64,000 nt of DNA from JADJOY01 sp046331705 [NCBI: bacterium]. Its GTDB lineage: Bacteria; JADJOY01. The position numbers were made by a program, and so were the translations under genes. Below, in pieces: positions 44,520 to 54,748 of the stretch. The DNA is taken from positions 6,805-70,804 of the forward strand of contig JAXLQJ010000040.1 of NCBI GenBank assembly GCA_046331705.1, read 5' to 3'. The notes under the pieces are model-generated. The model ran no database searches. It worked only from the letters and a program-made list of their open reading frames with translations, and was not told the DNA's origin. Within the stretch, counting starts at the first letter, position 1. Each line of letters starts with the position of its first letter.

Positions 44520-45320
44520 TCAGAGCAGCAAGCCGGGAAGCTCCGCGAAGCTCGCGATCTCGAAGTCGGGCTCGGGTAGCTCGGGGTCGAGCACGCGCCC
44601 TCGGGCGTTGATCCACGCCACGTCCATCCCCGCTTGCTTGGCGCCGAGGACGTCGGCGTCCGGGGTGTCCCCGACGAAGAGCGCCTCGTCCGCCGCGACT
44701 CCCATGCGCGCGAGCGGCTCCTCGAAGAGCGACGGGTGCGGCTTCACCTTGCCGACCGCGTCCGATACCACGATCTCCTCGAAGAACCGCGCGATGTCGA
44801 GGCGCGCGAGGATCGCGAGGCACGTCGGCGCGTGATCGAAATTGGAGACCAGCGCCAGCCGATGATTCTCGGCCAGGCGCTCCAACGCGGCGCCGTGCGT
44901 CTCGGGCAGCACGGTGCAGCGGGCGAGCAGGCCCATGTGGCAATCGACCAACCGGTCGACGAACTCGGGCTCGCGCACCGGTTCCGGCGCGCCGAGGCGA
45001 TCGAGCACGCGGTCGAACCGCACGCGCGACGAGCGCTCGACGAGATCGGCCTCCTTCTCGGCCTGGATCTCGTTCGACACCTCGACCAGCGCGCGGATGA
45101 AGACCTCGACCGCCGGCGGTTGCCAGCGCTCGACGAGAATCTCGATCAGCGCCGGTGCCGTGCTGGGCACGTAGGAGAAGCCCGGCACCAGCACCCGCGG
45201 CAGCCCGCCGCGATCGAAGGTGACGATGGTCTCGAAGAGATCGCAGAGCACCGCCCGATAGGGGCGGGTCGCGCGAGCGCGGCGACCGAGCCGGGTGGTG
45301 GCGCGCGAGGGGTCGGTCAT
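44520..45320 (-). CDS. HAD-superfamily hydrolase
   Basis: 266 residues. Motif I is VLCDLFETIVT: Asp27 is the nucleophile, but the second Asp of DxD is Phe29, as in the DLFGT-type branch of HAD proteins. Motif II is ALVSNFDHA, motif III VGKVKPHPSLFEE (Lys), motif IV LFVGDTPDADVLGAKQAG. The cap is helical (about 55-135), so it is a C1-type HAD. It may be a phosphatase or haloacid-dehalogenase-like enzyme. It lies upstream of (rightward to leftward) nothing on its strand until the convergent gene at 44488; the DHH gene 67 bp away is on the same strand. Confidence 0.83.
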   Translation of the reverse strand: MTDPSRATTRLGRRARATRPYRAVLCDLFETIVTFDRGGLPRVLVPGFSYVPSTAPALIEILVERWQPPAVEVFIRALVEVSNEIQAEKEADLVERSSRVRFDRVLDRLGAPEPVREPEFVDRLVDCHMGLLARCTVLPETHGAALERLAENHRLALVSNFDHAPTCLAILARLDIARFFEEIVVSDAVGKVKPHPSLFEEPLARMGVAADEALFVGDTPDADVLGAKQAGMDVAWINARGRVLDPELPEPDFEIASFAELPGLLL

Positions 45321-45387
45321 CGATCCGCAGCCACGCGCGCGCCGACGTGATCGGGGACGCCGCCCGCTCGGTGCGGACGCGTGCCCC

Positions 45388-46497
45388 TCAGCTCTCGCTC
45401 GCCTTGCCGATCGCCTCGCGGAAGCGCTTGCTCACCAGCTCGCGTGCCAGCCTGCACGTGAGCTCGCGATCGGGATGGGTGGCGAGGTAGCCGAGTGGGA
45501 TCTGAAAGCCGCCCTTGTCCTTCAGATTCCCACCGCCGTAGTAGCGGCCGGTGGTCTCGTCCATGCCGAAGGTCTTCTTCAGGAACGAATCGGGATCCAC
45601 CACCTCGCTCGAGGTACGCAGGCTGCCGTCGATGGCTTTGCCGTCGACGATGCCGAACACCAGCACGGTGTCCGTGCCGCCGCGCCGGAGCAGGAAGTCG
45701 GCGGCCTGCGGGATGCCGTCGCGGTCCTCGGCGCGCACGAACCCCACGTCGCTCAGCATGTAGTTGTCGTAGATCTGCTTGTTCTCGAGCGCGCGCCGGA
45801 TCAGCTCCATGATCTCGGGGCTGAGCGCCTGGCGACTGATCTTGCGCAACAGGTCCTTGCTCACCGCCGAATCGAGGAACATCACCGCGGCGAGATCGAA
45901 GCGGGTGGCCTCGATGAGGTTCTGCGTGTCGGTGCGGATGCCGTGGGCGAGCGCGGTGGCGATCTGGACCTGGATCTCGTCCTTGCGGTCGAGCCCCTTG
46001 GGGAAGCGCTGGCGCAGATACGAGGCGTAGATCGACGCCGTGGCGCCGACGTCCTCGCGGATGTCCACGAACTCGGCGGGAACGTCGCTGGTGCGCTTGT
46101 GGTGGTCGACGAACGCCACGAACGCCTTGCCCTTGAGGGCTGGGTCGATCGGGGTGTTCATCTTCTGCGAATCGACCAACGAGTAGCAGGAGAAGGGGGC
46201 GAGATCGAGGTCCTCGCGGTAGAGCGTGAGCTCGATGTCGAGCGTCTTGAGGAGCGCCCGGTTCTCCTGATGGCTCGGGTCGCGGAACGTCAGGATCGTC
46301 GTCTCGATGCCGTGCTCGGCCGCCAGGTAACGGTGCGCCAGGGCCGAGGAGATGCCGTCGGGATCGGGAAAGCCGCTCAAGATCACCAGCATCTTGCTAC
46401 CGGCGTGTCGCTTGAGCGCGACTTGAAGTTGTCGAGCTCGCTCTTCGTCCAAGGTGGTGATGGCTTCGAGCTGGGGCAGAGGCGCGGAGGCTTCCAT
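45388..46497 (-). CDS. DHH-family phosphoesterase (NrnA-like)
   Basis: 369 residues from ATG at 46497. DHH motifs are present: SGFPDPDGISSALAHR with Asp-x-Asp-Gly, SLVDSQKM, FVDHHKRT with the DHH core and TALAHGIRTDTQ with the following His-x6-Asp element. The DHHA1 domain occupies about 280-365 with YYGGGNLKDKGGFQIPLG as the GGGH-like substrate loop; the last His is replaced by Asn-Leu (GGGNL). Members hydrolyse nanoRNA, cyclic dinucleotide products or pAp. The altered loop makes the substrate uncertain. It follows an in-frame upstream region with no clear start other than 46497. Confidence 0.85.
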   Translation of the reverse strand: MEASAPLPQLEAITTLDEERARQLQVALKRHAGSKMLVILSGFPDPDGISSALAHRYLAAEHGIETTILTFRDPSHQENRALLKTLDIELTLYREDLDLAPFSCYSLVDSQKMNTPIDPALKGKAFVAFVDHHKRTSDVPAEFVDIREDVGATASIYASYLRQRFPKGLDRKDEIQVQIATALAHGIRTDTQNLIEATRFDLAAVMFLDSAVSKDLLRKISRQALSPEIMELIRRALENKQIYDNYMLSDVGFVRAEDRDGIPQAADFLLRRGGTDTVLVFGIVDGKAIDGSLRTSSEVVDPDSFLKKTFGMDETTGRYYGGGNLKDKGGFQIPLGYLATHPDRELTCRLARELVSKRFREAIGKASES

Positions 46498-46867
46498 GGG
46501 AGTCTGGATCTCCGTCCGCTCACCGGGACCTGAGCACTGCCGTCGACCGCTCGCCACCCAACGCTCGCTTCGGCGTCACCGTTGGCGCCTCGTGAACGTG
46601 CGGTCCGGGTTCGCCATGTGAGCTTGGCCGGAAGTCCCGATGATGGCCGGCGAACCACACGCGCGCCTCGCGGCTCGCGCTCGCCGGTTCGGAACCCTCG
46701 GTTGGCGTCCGGGGTGAGGGGCAGCATACCCGAGCGCCTGGAGACGAGCTAGCCGCATCGCATCTGGCGACGCGACGCGTCACCCGCTCGTCTGGACGGC
46801 TCCCCGGACGCGGTTCGACACCGCGGGCGTCGCCGAGCCGCGGCCGCTCTCGTCGGGGCAGGCGGGC
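46498..46867. other. Intergenic region without a gene
   Basis: 370 bp between two leftward genes. I see no convincing open frame or family match. A tRNA-like T-arm (46809-46825) was examined and rejected. Confidence 0.4.
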
Positions 46868-47377
46868 TCAGCGCAGACGCTGGATCGCGGTCTGGGCGAC
46901 GGCCCTCAGCTTCCCGTCCGGCGTGGTCTCGCCGGTGATGCCCACGCTCAACCCCACGCGGCCCGACAGGACGCGCAGCTTGTTGAACATGCCGCCTTCC
47001 CAGAACGCCGCGTCGCCGATGCCCGGCACGTCGACGGGCGTGACGTTCATCTGGGTCACCGCCTGCTTCTTCTCGAGGTCGAAGGCGCTGCGAGCGGCGG
47101 CGGCGTCGATGGCGGCGATGACCACCAGGCTCACGCGCTCCATTCCGGTGGCGGCACGATAGGTACAGCTCGTCACGGCGTAGACCGCCGCGCCCTCGAG
47201 GGGATGCTCGGGCTCGCGAACCGGCTTGCCGAGGATTTGCTCGGCCTCGGACTTCGTGACGAGCGCGCAGGCGTCCACCGGCTTGGGCTCGTCGGCGGCT
47301 TGCGCCGCGCGTGTGCCCGCCGCGGCGAGCAGCGTCGCCGAGGCGAGCGCGAGGAATGACCAGGAATGCTTCGCCAT
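46868..47377 (-). CDS. Exported hypothetical protein
   Basis: 169 residues; ATG at 47377 follows GGAGG. Signal peptide ends AQAADE. The mature chain has VDACALVTKSEAEQILGKPV near its start and SCTYRAATG and GIGDAAFWEGGMFNKLRVL later, a pattern of DUF3558-like or DUF5642-like exported proteins with a Cys pair (ACALV and SCTY). No enzyme motif. It is divergent from the mevalonate operon, with about 140 bp between starts. Confidence 0.7.
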   Translation of the reverse strand: MAKHSWSFLALASATLLAAAGTRAAQAADEPKPVDACALVTKSEAEQILGKPVREPEHPLEGAAVYAVTSCTYRAATGMERVSLVVIAAIDAAAARSAFDLEKKQAVTQMNVTPVDVPGIGDAAFWEGGMFNKLRVLSGRVGLSVGITGETTPDGKLRAVAQTAIQRLR

Positions 47378-47519
47378 GACCGCCTCCGCGGGCGCGACGG
47401 GCGAACGATTCGAGCGTGGTGACATCGCACGCTGCCGCACGACTCTCCCTCGGCGCCGACGCGAGACGGTTTATGCTACCGGCCCGCGACCGGCGAGTCG
47501 CAGCGAGCCGAGCGCCACC

Positions 47520-48646
47520 ATGCCCACGCGTCCCACTCGAGCCACCCGCCCCGCGCGATCCACGCGCGCCGCGAGCCGCGCCCAGCGCGGCGCGCCGCCC
47601 ACGCCGCTCACGGCGAGCCGGAAGGACAGTCACATCGAGGTGGTGCTGCGCGAGGACGTGGCGCACAAGACCGTCACGAACGGTTTCGAGCGCTACCGCT
47701 TCGATCACGAGGCGCTGCCCGAGATGGACTTCGCCGACGTCGAGCTCTCGATCGAGCTCTTCGGCAAGCGGCTGGCCGCGCCGCTCGTGATCGGCGCGAT
47801 GACCGGCGGCACCGAGCGCAGCCTGCGAATCAATCGCCATCTCGCGGCGGCGGCGCAGGCCGAACGTGTGGGGCTGGCGTTGGGATCGGCGCGCACCGTG
47901 CTCGAGGATCCGGCTCGCGCGCGAACCTACGCCGTTCGCGACGTCGCGCCCGACGCGCTCGTCTTCGCGAACCTCGGCGCGGTGCAGCTTCGGCTCGGCG
48001 TGACTCCCGACGATTGCCGGCGCCTGGTGGAGCTGCTGGAAGCCGACGCGCTCTTCTTGCACCTCAACCCGTTGCAGGAGGTCGTGCAGCCGGAGGGCGA
48101 CACGACCTTCGGCGGCTTGGCGGGGTGCATCGCCGCCGTGGCGCGAGCGCTGGCGCCCACGCCGGTGCTGGTGAAGGAAGTGGGCTCCGGCATCTCCGCC
48201 GCCACCGCCGCGTTGCTTCGCGACGCCGGCGTCGCGGGGATCGAGGTGGCGGGCGCGGGTGGCACGTCGTGGGCACTGATCGAGAGCCATCGCGGCGGCG
48301 ACCCGGCGAAGGCACGCCTCGGCAAGGTGTTCGCCGATTGGGGAATTCCCACGGCGGAGAGCCTGGTGCACGTGCGGCGCGCCTGCCCCACGCTCCCCAT
48401 CATCGCCTCGGGAGGCATTCGCGACGGGATCGAGTCGGCGAAGGCGCTGGCGCTCGGCGCCGATGCCGTGGCGGCCGCCTATCCCTTCCTCGCCGCCGCC
48501 GAATCCTCGGCCGCGGCGGTCGCCGAGCGGATCCGGCTCTTTCGCGACGAGATCCGCACCGCTTGCTTCCTGACCCGCTCCCGCACCGTCGCCGAGCTGC
48601 GAAAGGCGACGCTGCGGCGGGTGGACGGCACCAACGGGGGCGCGTC

Positions 48647-48650
<4 letters not shown>
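47520..48650 (+). CDS. fni: Type 2 isopentenyl-diphosphate delta-isomerase (FMN-dependent)
   Basis: 376 residues. After a basic Arg/Thr/Ala-rich leader of about 33 residues (the usual family start is near RKDSHIEV) come the type 2 isomerase motifs. These are SRKDSHIEVVLRE, PLVIGAMTGGTERSLRIN for FMN, GLALGSARTVLED, FANLGAVQL, FLHLNPLQEVVQPEGDTTF with the substrate-binding His-x-Asn-Pro-x-Gln-Glu, VLVKEVGSGIS, VAGAGGTSW and IASGGIRDG. It interconverts IPP and DMAPP. It is the first gene of an operon. The next gene overlaps its stop in GTGA. Confidence 0.94.
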
Positions 48651-49950
<1,300 letters not shown>

Positions 49951-49954
<4 letters not shown>

Positions 49955-50877
49955 TCGGACGCGGTCGAGCCCCGGGCAAGGTGATCCTCGCGGGCGAGCA
50001 CTTCGTGGTGCACGGCGCCCCCGCGATCGCGCTGCCGGTGCGCGCCGTCTTCAAGGAGATCGAGATCGAGGCGGAGCTCGATCCCTACGACCACTCCCTC
50101 GAGCTCGCGATCGTCGATCCGCATCCCGAGCACGAGACACTGCAGCGGATGCTGGTGCGGCTCCTGGAAGCGCTCTCGATTCCGAGCACCGGCGAGATCC
50201 GAATCACCGTGCGCTCGACGCTGGCGCCAGGCGCCCACCTGGGCTCGAGCGCCGCGCTCGCCGTGGCGCTGGTGCGTGCGGTGCTGGATTTTCGCGGGCT
50301 CGAGTACCCGGACGAGGACGTGGCCGCGCTCGCGTTCGATCTGGAACGCATCGTCCACAAGAACCCGTCGGGGATCGACAACACGGTGGTGGCGCTCGAC
50401 CGGCCGATCTGGTTCAAGAAGGGCGTCGCGCCCGAGACCATCACCTCGACGCTCGAGGCGACGCTCTTGCTCGCGGATACCGGGGTCGCGTCCAGCACTG
50501 CGGAGGTGGTCGCGCGCGTCGGCGAGTTCCGGGTCGAGCGCGGCGAGCGATTCGCGCAGCTGCTCGAAGCCGCCACCGCCACGGCCACGCGACTGCGCGA
50601 GGCGCTCGCGACGGGCGATGCGTCCGCGGCCGGCGCGTGCCTGGACCAGAATCAAGCGCTTCTGGCCGAGGTCGGCGCCAGCTCTCTCGAGCTCGAGGCC
50701 CTCGTCGCCGCCGCGCGCCGGGCCGGCGCCCTCGGCGCCAAGCTCACCGGCGGCGGTGGCGGCGGAAACGCCATCGCGCTTTGCGCGCCAAACCAACGCG
50801 ACGCCGTCCGCGCCGCGCTGGTCGCGGCCGGAGCGGTGAACGTGATCGAGGTGCCCTTCAGCCGTGCAACAGCCTGA
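49951..50877 (+). CDS. mvk: Mevalonate kinase (GHMP family)
   Basis: 308 residues, GTG start at 49951 overlapping the mvaA stop. GHMP motifs: RAPGKVILAGEHFVVHGAPA, then APGAHLGSSAALAVALVRA as the phosphate-binding loop (about residue 90), HKNPSGIDNTVVAL with the catalytic Asp, and KLTGGGGGGNAIALC as motif 3. The NPSGIDN signature marks mevalonate kinase. Product is mevalonate-5-phosphate. It is the last gene of the operon. The convergent bc-complex operon ends 86 bp away. Confidence 0.94.
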
Positions 50878-50963
50878 TCGGTCGCAAGTGCGGCCGGTCT
50901 ACCGGCTCGGACAGCCGCATCGACTCCTCGTCTCGCTGCACGCGATCGCCGGAGTTGCGACGG

Positions 50964-52310
50964 CTACTTCATCGACACCATGTAGGCCGTGAGCTGGTCG
51001 AGCTCTTTCTCGGTGAGCCGCTTGTAGGGCGGCATCGAGGTGTCCTCGTAGAGGCTGTCCGGGTCGCGGATGTACTGGCGGATCCGTTCGGCGGTGCGGT
51101 TCTGCCCGATGAACGAGAGGTCGGGTCCGCTGCCCGCGCCCTCACCGCGCAGCTTGTGGCAGGTGGCGCATTCGTTGTTCTGGTAGAGCTTCTCGCCCGC
51201 GCGCACGTCGGAGTCGAGCATCCAGGCGAGGGTCGACTTGTCCGACGCCACCGCCAGGCCCGTGAGCGCGACGACGCCGAACGCCACGACGAAGCCGCCG
51301 AGCAGGATCCCGGCGCGGCGGCGCGGCTCGCGGCTCGCGCTTCGATCGAGGAACGGCACCAGCGCGACCATCCCCACCAGCACCGCCGGAACCACCAGCG
51401 CCGCCAGCCACTCGAGCGAGCCGGGGAAGAGCTTCTGGATCTGGAACAGGAAGAGGAAGTTCCATTCCGGCCGCGGCAGGAACGAGGTGTCCGACGGATT
51501 CGCGAGGGTGCGGTGCGGGTGGTACTGCCAGGCGGCCGCGGCCACGATCGCCGCCACCAGCAACACGATCGCGATCGCATCCTTCACGACCTGGTGGGGG
51601 AAGAAGCCGGTCGCCTCGCGCGCCGGCGCGGCGCTCGCCGACTTCCAGTGCCCGGCCGGCCCCACCAGACGCAGGAACAACAGGTGGAGCACGATCGCGG
51701 CGCCGACGATCGCCGGCAGCACCATCACGTGGATCGCGAAGAAATGAGTCAGCGTCACGGCGCCGACCTCCGGCCCGCCGCGCATCATTCGCATCACCCA
51801 CTCGCCGATGATGGGAGTGTTTCGCGCCAGCGCGGTCCCGACCTCCGTCGCCCAGTAGCCCTCCTGATCCCACGGCAGCGCGTAGCCGGTGAAGTGGAAC
51901 GCCTGGACCAAGAGCAGCAGCACCACGCCGCTCAGCCACACGACCTCGCGCGGTCGCTTGTAGGCGCCGAACACGAACGCCTGCGCCACGTGCACCAGCA
52001 CCAGACCCACGAGCACGTTGGCGCCGAGATGGTGGACACCGAGCAGCACGCGGCCGAGAGGAATCTCCTTCTCGACGTACTCGAGGGTCGCGAGCGCGTG
52101 GTCCGGCGAAGGCACGTAGTAGGCGGCGATCACGATGCCCGTGATCGCCTGCAGCCCGATCAGCGCCAGGCACATGCTGCCGAACACGTACGACCAGCGA
52201 GCGCCGCCGGGAATCGACTCGTGCAGAAACGCGCCGAGCGCCTTGCGCAGCGGTACGCGCTCTTCGAGCGCATCCAACAAGCCCGTCGTGGGCGAACGTG
52301 TAGCATCCAT
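50964..52310 (-). CDS. Cytochrome b (bc-type) fused to a C-terminal monoheme cytochrome c
   Basis: 448 residues; ATG at 52310 follows GAGGAGA. The N-terminal four-helix part has the heme ligands GVHHLGANVLVGLVLVHV and LTHFFAIHVMVLP...VLHLLF (each a pair of His on helices B and D). LPWDQEGYWATEVGT and PEWNFLFLFQ are quinone-site segments (PEWx as in the b6f-type subunit IV). After about residue 345 a linker leads to a cytochrome c domain with CATCH at 381-385, and Met in EDTSMPPYK as likely axial ligand. One chain therefore combines b, subunit-IV and c functions. It is the last gene of the operon that starts with the porin at 54748. Confidence 0.92.
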   Translation of the reverse strand: MDATRSPTTGLLDALEERVPLRKALGAFLHESIPGGARWSYVFGSMCLALIGLQAITGIVIAAYYVPSPDHALATLEYVEKEIPLGRVLLGVHHLGANVLVGLVLVHVAQAFVFGAYKRPREVVWLSGVVLLLLVQAFHFTGYALPWDQEGYWATEVGTALARNTPIIGEWVMRMMRGGPEVGAVTLTHFFAIHVMVLPAIVGAAIVLHLLFLRLVGPAGHWKSASAAPAREATGFFPHQVVKDAIAIVLLVAAIVAAAAWQYHPHRTLANPSDTSFLPRPEWNFLFLFQIQKLFPGSLEWLAALVVPAVLVGMVALVPFLDRSASREPRRRAGILLGGFVVAFGVVALTGLAVASDKSTLAWMLDSDVRAGEKLYQNNECATCHKLRGEGAGSGPDLSFIGQNRTAERIRQYIRDPDSLYEDTSMPPYKRLTEKELDQLTAYMVSMK

Positions 52311-52347
52311 CTCGATCTCCTCGCGCGAGCGCCGCTCGGTGCGCCGC

Positions 52348-52842
52348 TCAGACGCTGAAGCGCACCTTGAGCCGTCCGTCCTCGACCTTGACCGGCAGCC
52401 GATCCAGGCCCCGCGGCGGCGGCCCGCCCACGACCTTGCCGGCGCGGTCGTACTGACCGCCATGGCAAGGGCACTCGAAGCGCGACGAGCTCTCGTCCCA
52501 CCGGTACGCACAGCCCAGGTGGGTGCAGCGGGCGTTGAAGACCGTCACCTCGTCGCTCGCGTCGCGGACCGCCCACGCCGCTCGGCGCGACGTGGTCTCG
52601 AGCCAGGCGTCCTGCTCCTTCACGGTCGCGACGACTTGCTTCGGCTCGCCCACGGGCAGGTTGTCGACGGCGCACACGTCCACCCACTCGCCCTCCGCAT
52701 CCGGGCGAAAGGCGGGCGCGAGGAGTGGCGTGCCGGCGACCACCGCGGCGGTGGCCGCGTAGGCACCACCGAGGGTGGCCGCGGTGACCGCCAGGAACGT
52801 GCGCCGCGACGATCGGTCGGCGCGCTCGTCGTCGCCGCTCAT
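52348..52842 (-). CDS. Rieske [2Fe-2S] iron-sulfur protein
   Basis: 164 residues. An N-terminal twin-Arg-like signal (SSRRTFLAVTAATLGG) anchors it in the inner membrane through the Tat route. The cluster is held by CTHLGC (Cys and His, with the second Cys for the disulfide) and CPCHGG. This is the full Rieske signature, about residues 106-128. It transfers electrons from quinol to the cytochrome c domain. Its ATG overlaps the stop of the upstream cytochrome c (ATGA), and it lies 37 bp before the b/c fusion. Confidence 0.94.
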   Translation of the reverse strand: MSGDDERADRSSRRTFLAVTAATLGGAYAATAAVVAGTPLLAPAFRPDAEGEWVDVCAVDNLPVGEPKQVVATVKEQDAWLETTSRRAAWAVRDASDEVTVFNARCTHLGCAYRWDESSSRFECPCHGGQYDRAGKVVGGPPPRGLDRLPVKVEDGRLKVRFSV

Positions 52843-53207
52843 GGCTTGGCTCCGGTGGCGCAGAAGCTGCGCACCTTGGCGACCAGGTTCTTGATCTCGT
52901 CGTCGCTCAGCGACTTACCCATGGCCGGCATCTCGCTCTTCTTCCCGGCGATGGCCTTGCCGCCCACCTTCACCACCTCGAAGAGCTTGTCGTCGCTCTC
53001 CTTCGCCATCGCGGCGCAGTCGGTGAAGTCGCGGGGCTTCTCCGCGAGGGTCGCGCCCTCCGCGCCGTCGCCCTTCCCTTCCGCGCCGTGGCATTTCTGG
53101 CAGTACTTCTTGAACTGCTTGTCCGCGACCTCGTCCGCGCGGGCGACGCCCGAGGCTGCGATGGCCAGGGCGCCCGCGGCGACCAGTGCTTTGGTCCACG
53201 TCTTCAT
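52839..53207 (-). CDS. Monoheme cytochrome c
   Basis: 122 residues with a signal peptide ending VARADE and the heme site CQKCH at 36-40. The axial Met is probably in SEMPAMGKSL (about residue 92-95). Two further Cys (DCAAM and SFCATG) may form a disulfide. It belongs to the small periplasmic class I cytochromes. It probably accepts electrons from the bc complex or feeds it. Start overlaps nothing upstream; its stop overlaps the Rieske start. Confidence 0.92.
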   Translation of the reverse strand: MKTWTKALVAAGALAIAASGVARADEVADKQFKKYCQKCHGAEGKGDGAEGATLAEKPRDFTDCAAMAKESDDKLFEVVKVGGKAIAGKKSEMPAMGKSLSDDEIKNLVAKVRSFCATGAKP

Positions 53208-53230
53208 GTGCAACCTCCCGATGCGCGGCT

Positions 53231-53521
53231 TCAGCGCGCCTTCATGTATTCGAGGATCGCGTCGGCGGTGTGCGCCGGCAGATTCGCGCGCACCCGCATG
53301 TGCATCAGCACCGTGTCCCACTCGTGCGGCGCCCGATCAGACGCGGGGGGTGGGTTGTGGCAGTTCGAGCAGTACTGCCCCCAGGCGTCCATGCCCGTGA
53401 GATAGAGGTCCTTCGAGTCGCCTTCCGACTCGGCGCGGGCAGGAACCGCCGCACCCGCCGACGAGCCCACGACGATCATCAGCGCGAGCGCGCTGCGTCG
53501 AATCATTCCGTTGGTGTTCAT
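53231..53521 (-). CDS. Small monoheme cytochrome c
   Basis: 96 residues with a signal peptide ending VPARAE and one heme motif CSNCH at 51-55. The remaining sequence includes HEWDTVLMHMRVRANLPAHTADAILEYMKAR, whose Met may be the axial ligand. It resembles the SorB-like or diheme-partner small cytochromes c seen next to bc complexes. It is 23 bp from the next cytochrome and 33 bp from the porin, so one transcript is likely. Confidence 0.88.
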   Translation of the reverse strand: MNTNGMIRRSALALMIVVGSSAGAAVPARAESEGDSKDLYLTGMDAWGQYCSNCHNPPPASDRAPHEWDTVLMHMRVRANLPAHTADAILEYMKAR

Positions 53522-53554
53522 GGATGTGCTCTCCTCGCTGGCGCGATCGCGCGC

Positions 53555-54748
53555 TCAGAATCCGAACGCGAATTGGGCGTGGACCTCGTGACCTTCCTTC
53601 TCCGCCTTGCGCTCGTCGAAGTCGTACTCGGCCTTGAACACGAGCATCGGGCTGAACCAGTAGTCGATGCCCGCCGCGAGCTGGCGAATGCGCGGGTTCG
53701 GCTGGTCGGGTGCGTCCTCGGGTGCCGCCGGCTGGTTCTGCTGGCTGTAACGCAACACCAGCTCGGTGCGGTCGAGGATCGGCAAACCCAGCGGCGTCAG
53801 CTTGTAGGCCGCTTGCGCGTATCCACCTTGCCGGTGCTCTGTGGAGGCGCCGTCGGGAAGCTCACGCCAGAAGTCCACGAACTCGCCGCGCAGCTCCAGG
53901 TAGCCGATCTTGTACGCGGCGTCGGCGCCCCAGACGTTGAGCCACAAGCTCTGGTGCTGGTCGTCCCAGGTGCCGTTGTAGGTGGAAAGGCCGATCTTGA
54001 GCCGGCCAAGCTCGGCGGAGAGCGGTAACGGGCGGATCCCGATGCGCGCGCCGAAGGCCTTGCTCTTGTTGATGTCGGCGTTGTTCGCGGCCTCGAGCAA
54101 CGAGCCGGCGCCCGCGTCCGCGAACTTGGGACCGTTGCTCACGTAGAGCGCGTACTCGAGGTCCACGCCATCGTCGCCCATGAGCGGGATGCCGCCGCGC
54201 AGCTGCGCGCCGACCTCGCTGAACGGCAGCAGCCCCTCCTCGTGGCGAAACGGTAGCGGCGTCGAGGCGAGCTTGTTGATCCAGGTCGGCTGGATGCGCT
54301 CGTTGAAGTCGCCGAACGGCGTGAGGAACTTGCCGGCGACCAAGGTCACGTAGTCGTTGAAGAGGTAGTCGAGCTGGCCGTACTCGAGATTGACCTCGGT
54401 CTCGCCGTCGCTGGGTAGCTCGAACTCGGCCTCCGCCTCGACCAGGGCCTTGTCCGTGATCCTGAACAGGAACAACGGCTCGATCTCGGCCGTGAACGTG
54501 TTGGACTCGTCGTGGGCCGCCCAGTCGTAGCCAGCCGCACCGCTACCGGCGATCACGAACCGCGATTCACCCCAATAGTCCGCGAGCGCTCGAGCGATCG
54601 AGTCGCTGCTGGCGGACGCCGTCGCGGTCGCAGCCGCGTCGGACGAGTCGGCCGCCCGCGCACGCGGCACGCCCATCGCGCCGGTGACGACCAGCGCCAG
54701 CAACCCAGACGACACCACGGCCCGCGCCGTGATGAATGGCGGTTTCAT
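53555..54748 (-). CDS. Outer-membrane porin
   Basis: 397 residues from ATG at 54748, preceded by AAAGGAGAAAGAG, an excellent site. Signal peptide ends ARAAD. The mature chain is built of amphipathic beta strands and ends in Phe (FAFGF), the outer-membrane insertion signal. FLFRITDKALVEAEAEFEL, LEYGQLDYLFNDYVTLVAGKFLTPFGDFNERIQP and LELRGEFVDFW are typical of phosphate-selective or carbohydrate porin-type (OprB/OprO-like) proteins. It is the first gene of the cytochrome operon, with a long leader region upstream. Confidence 0.87.
   Translation of the reverse strand: MKPPFITARAVVSSGLLALVVTGAMGVPRARAADSSDAAATATASASSDSIARALADYWGESRFVIAGSGAAGYDWAAHDESNTFTAEIEPLFLFRITDKALVEAEAEFELPSDGETEVNLEYGQLDYLFNDYVTLVAGKFLTPFGDFNERIQPTWINKLASTPLPFRHEEGLLPFSEVGAQLRGGIPLMGDDGVDLEYALYVSNGPKFADAGAGSLLEAANNADINKSKAFGARIGIRPLPLSAELGRLKIGLSTYNGTWDDQHQSLWLNVWGADAAYKIGYLELRGEFVDFWRELPDGASTEHRQGGYAQAAYKLTPLGLPILDRTELVLRYSQQNQPAAPEDAPDQPNPRIRQLAAGIDYWFSPMLVFKAEYDFDERKAEKEGHEVHAQFAFGF

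Noticed and set aside
46766-46834. tRNA-like element: a T-arm (CGCGG-TTCGACA-CCGCG) with GGCGACG/CGTCGCC ends
   Set aside because: The span is only 69 nt, two unpaired bases would sit between T-arm and acceptor stem, and no D-arm or anticodon arm with 5-bp stem and 7-nt loop fits.
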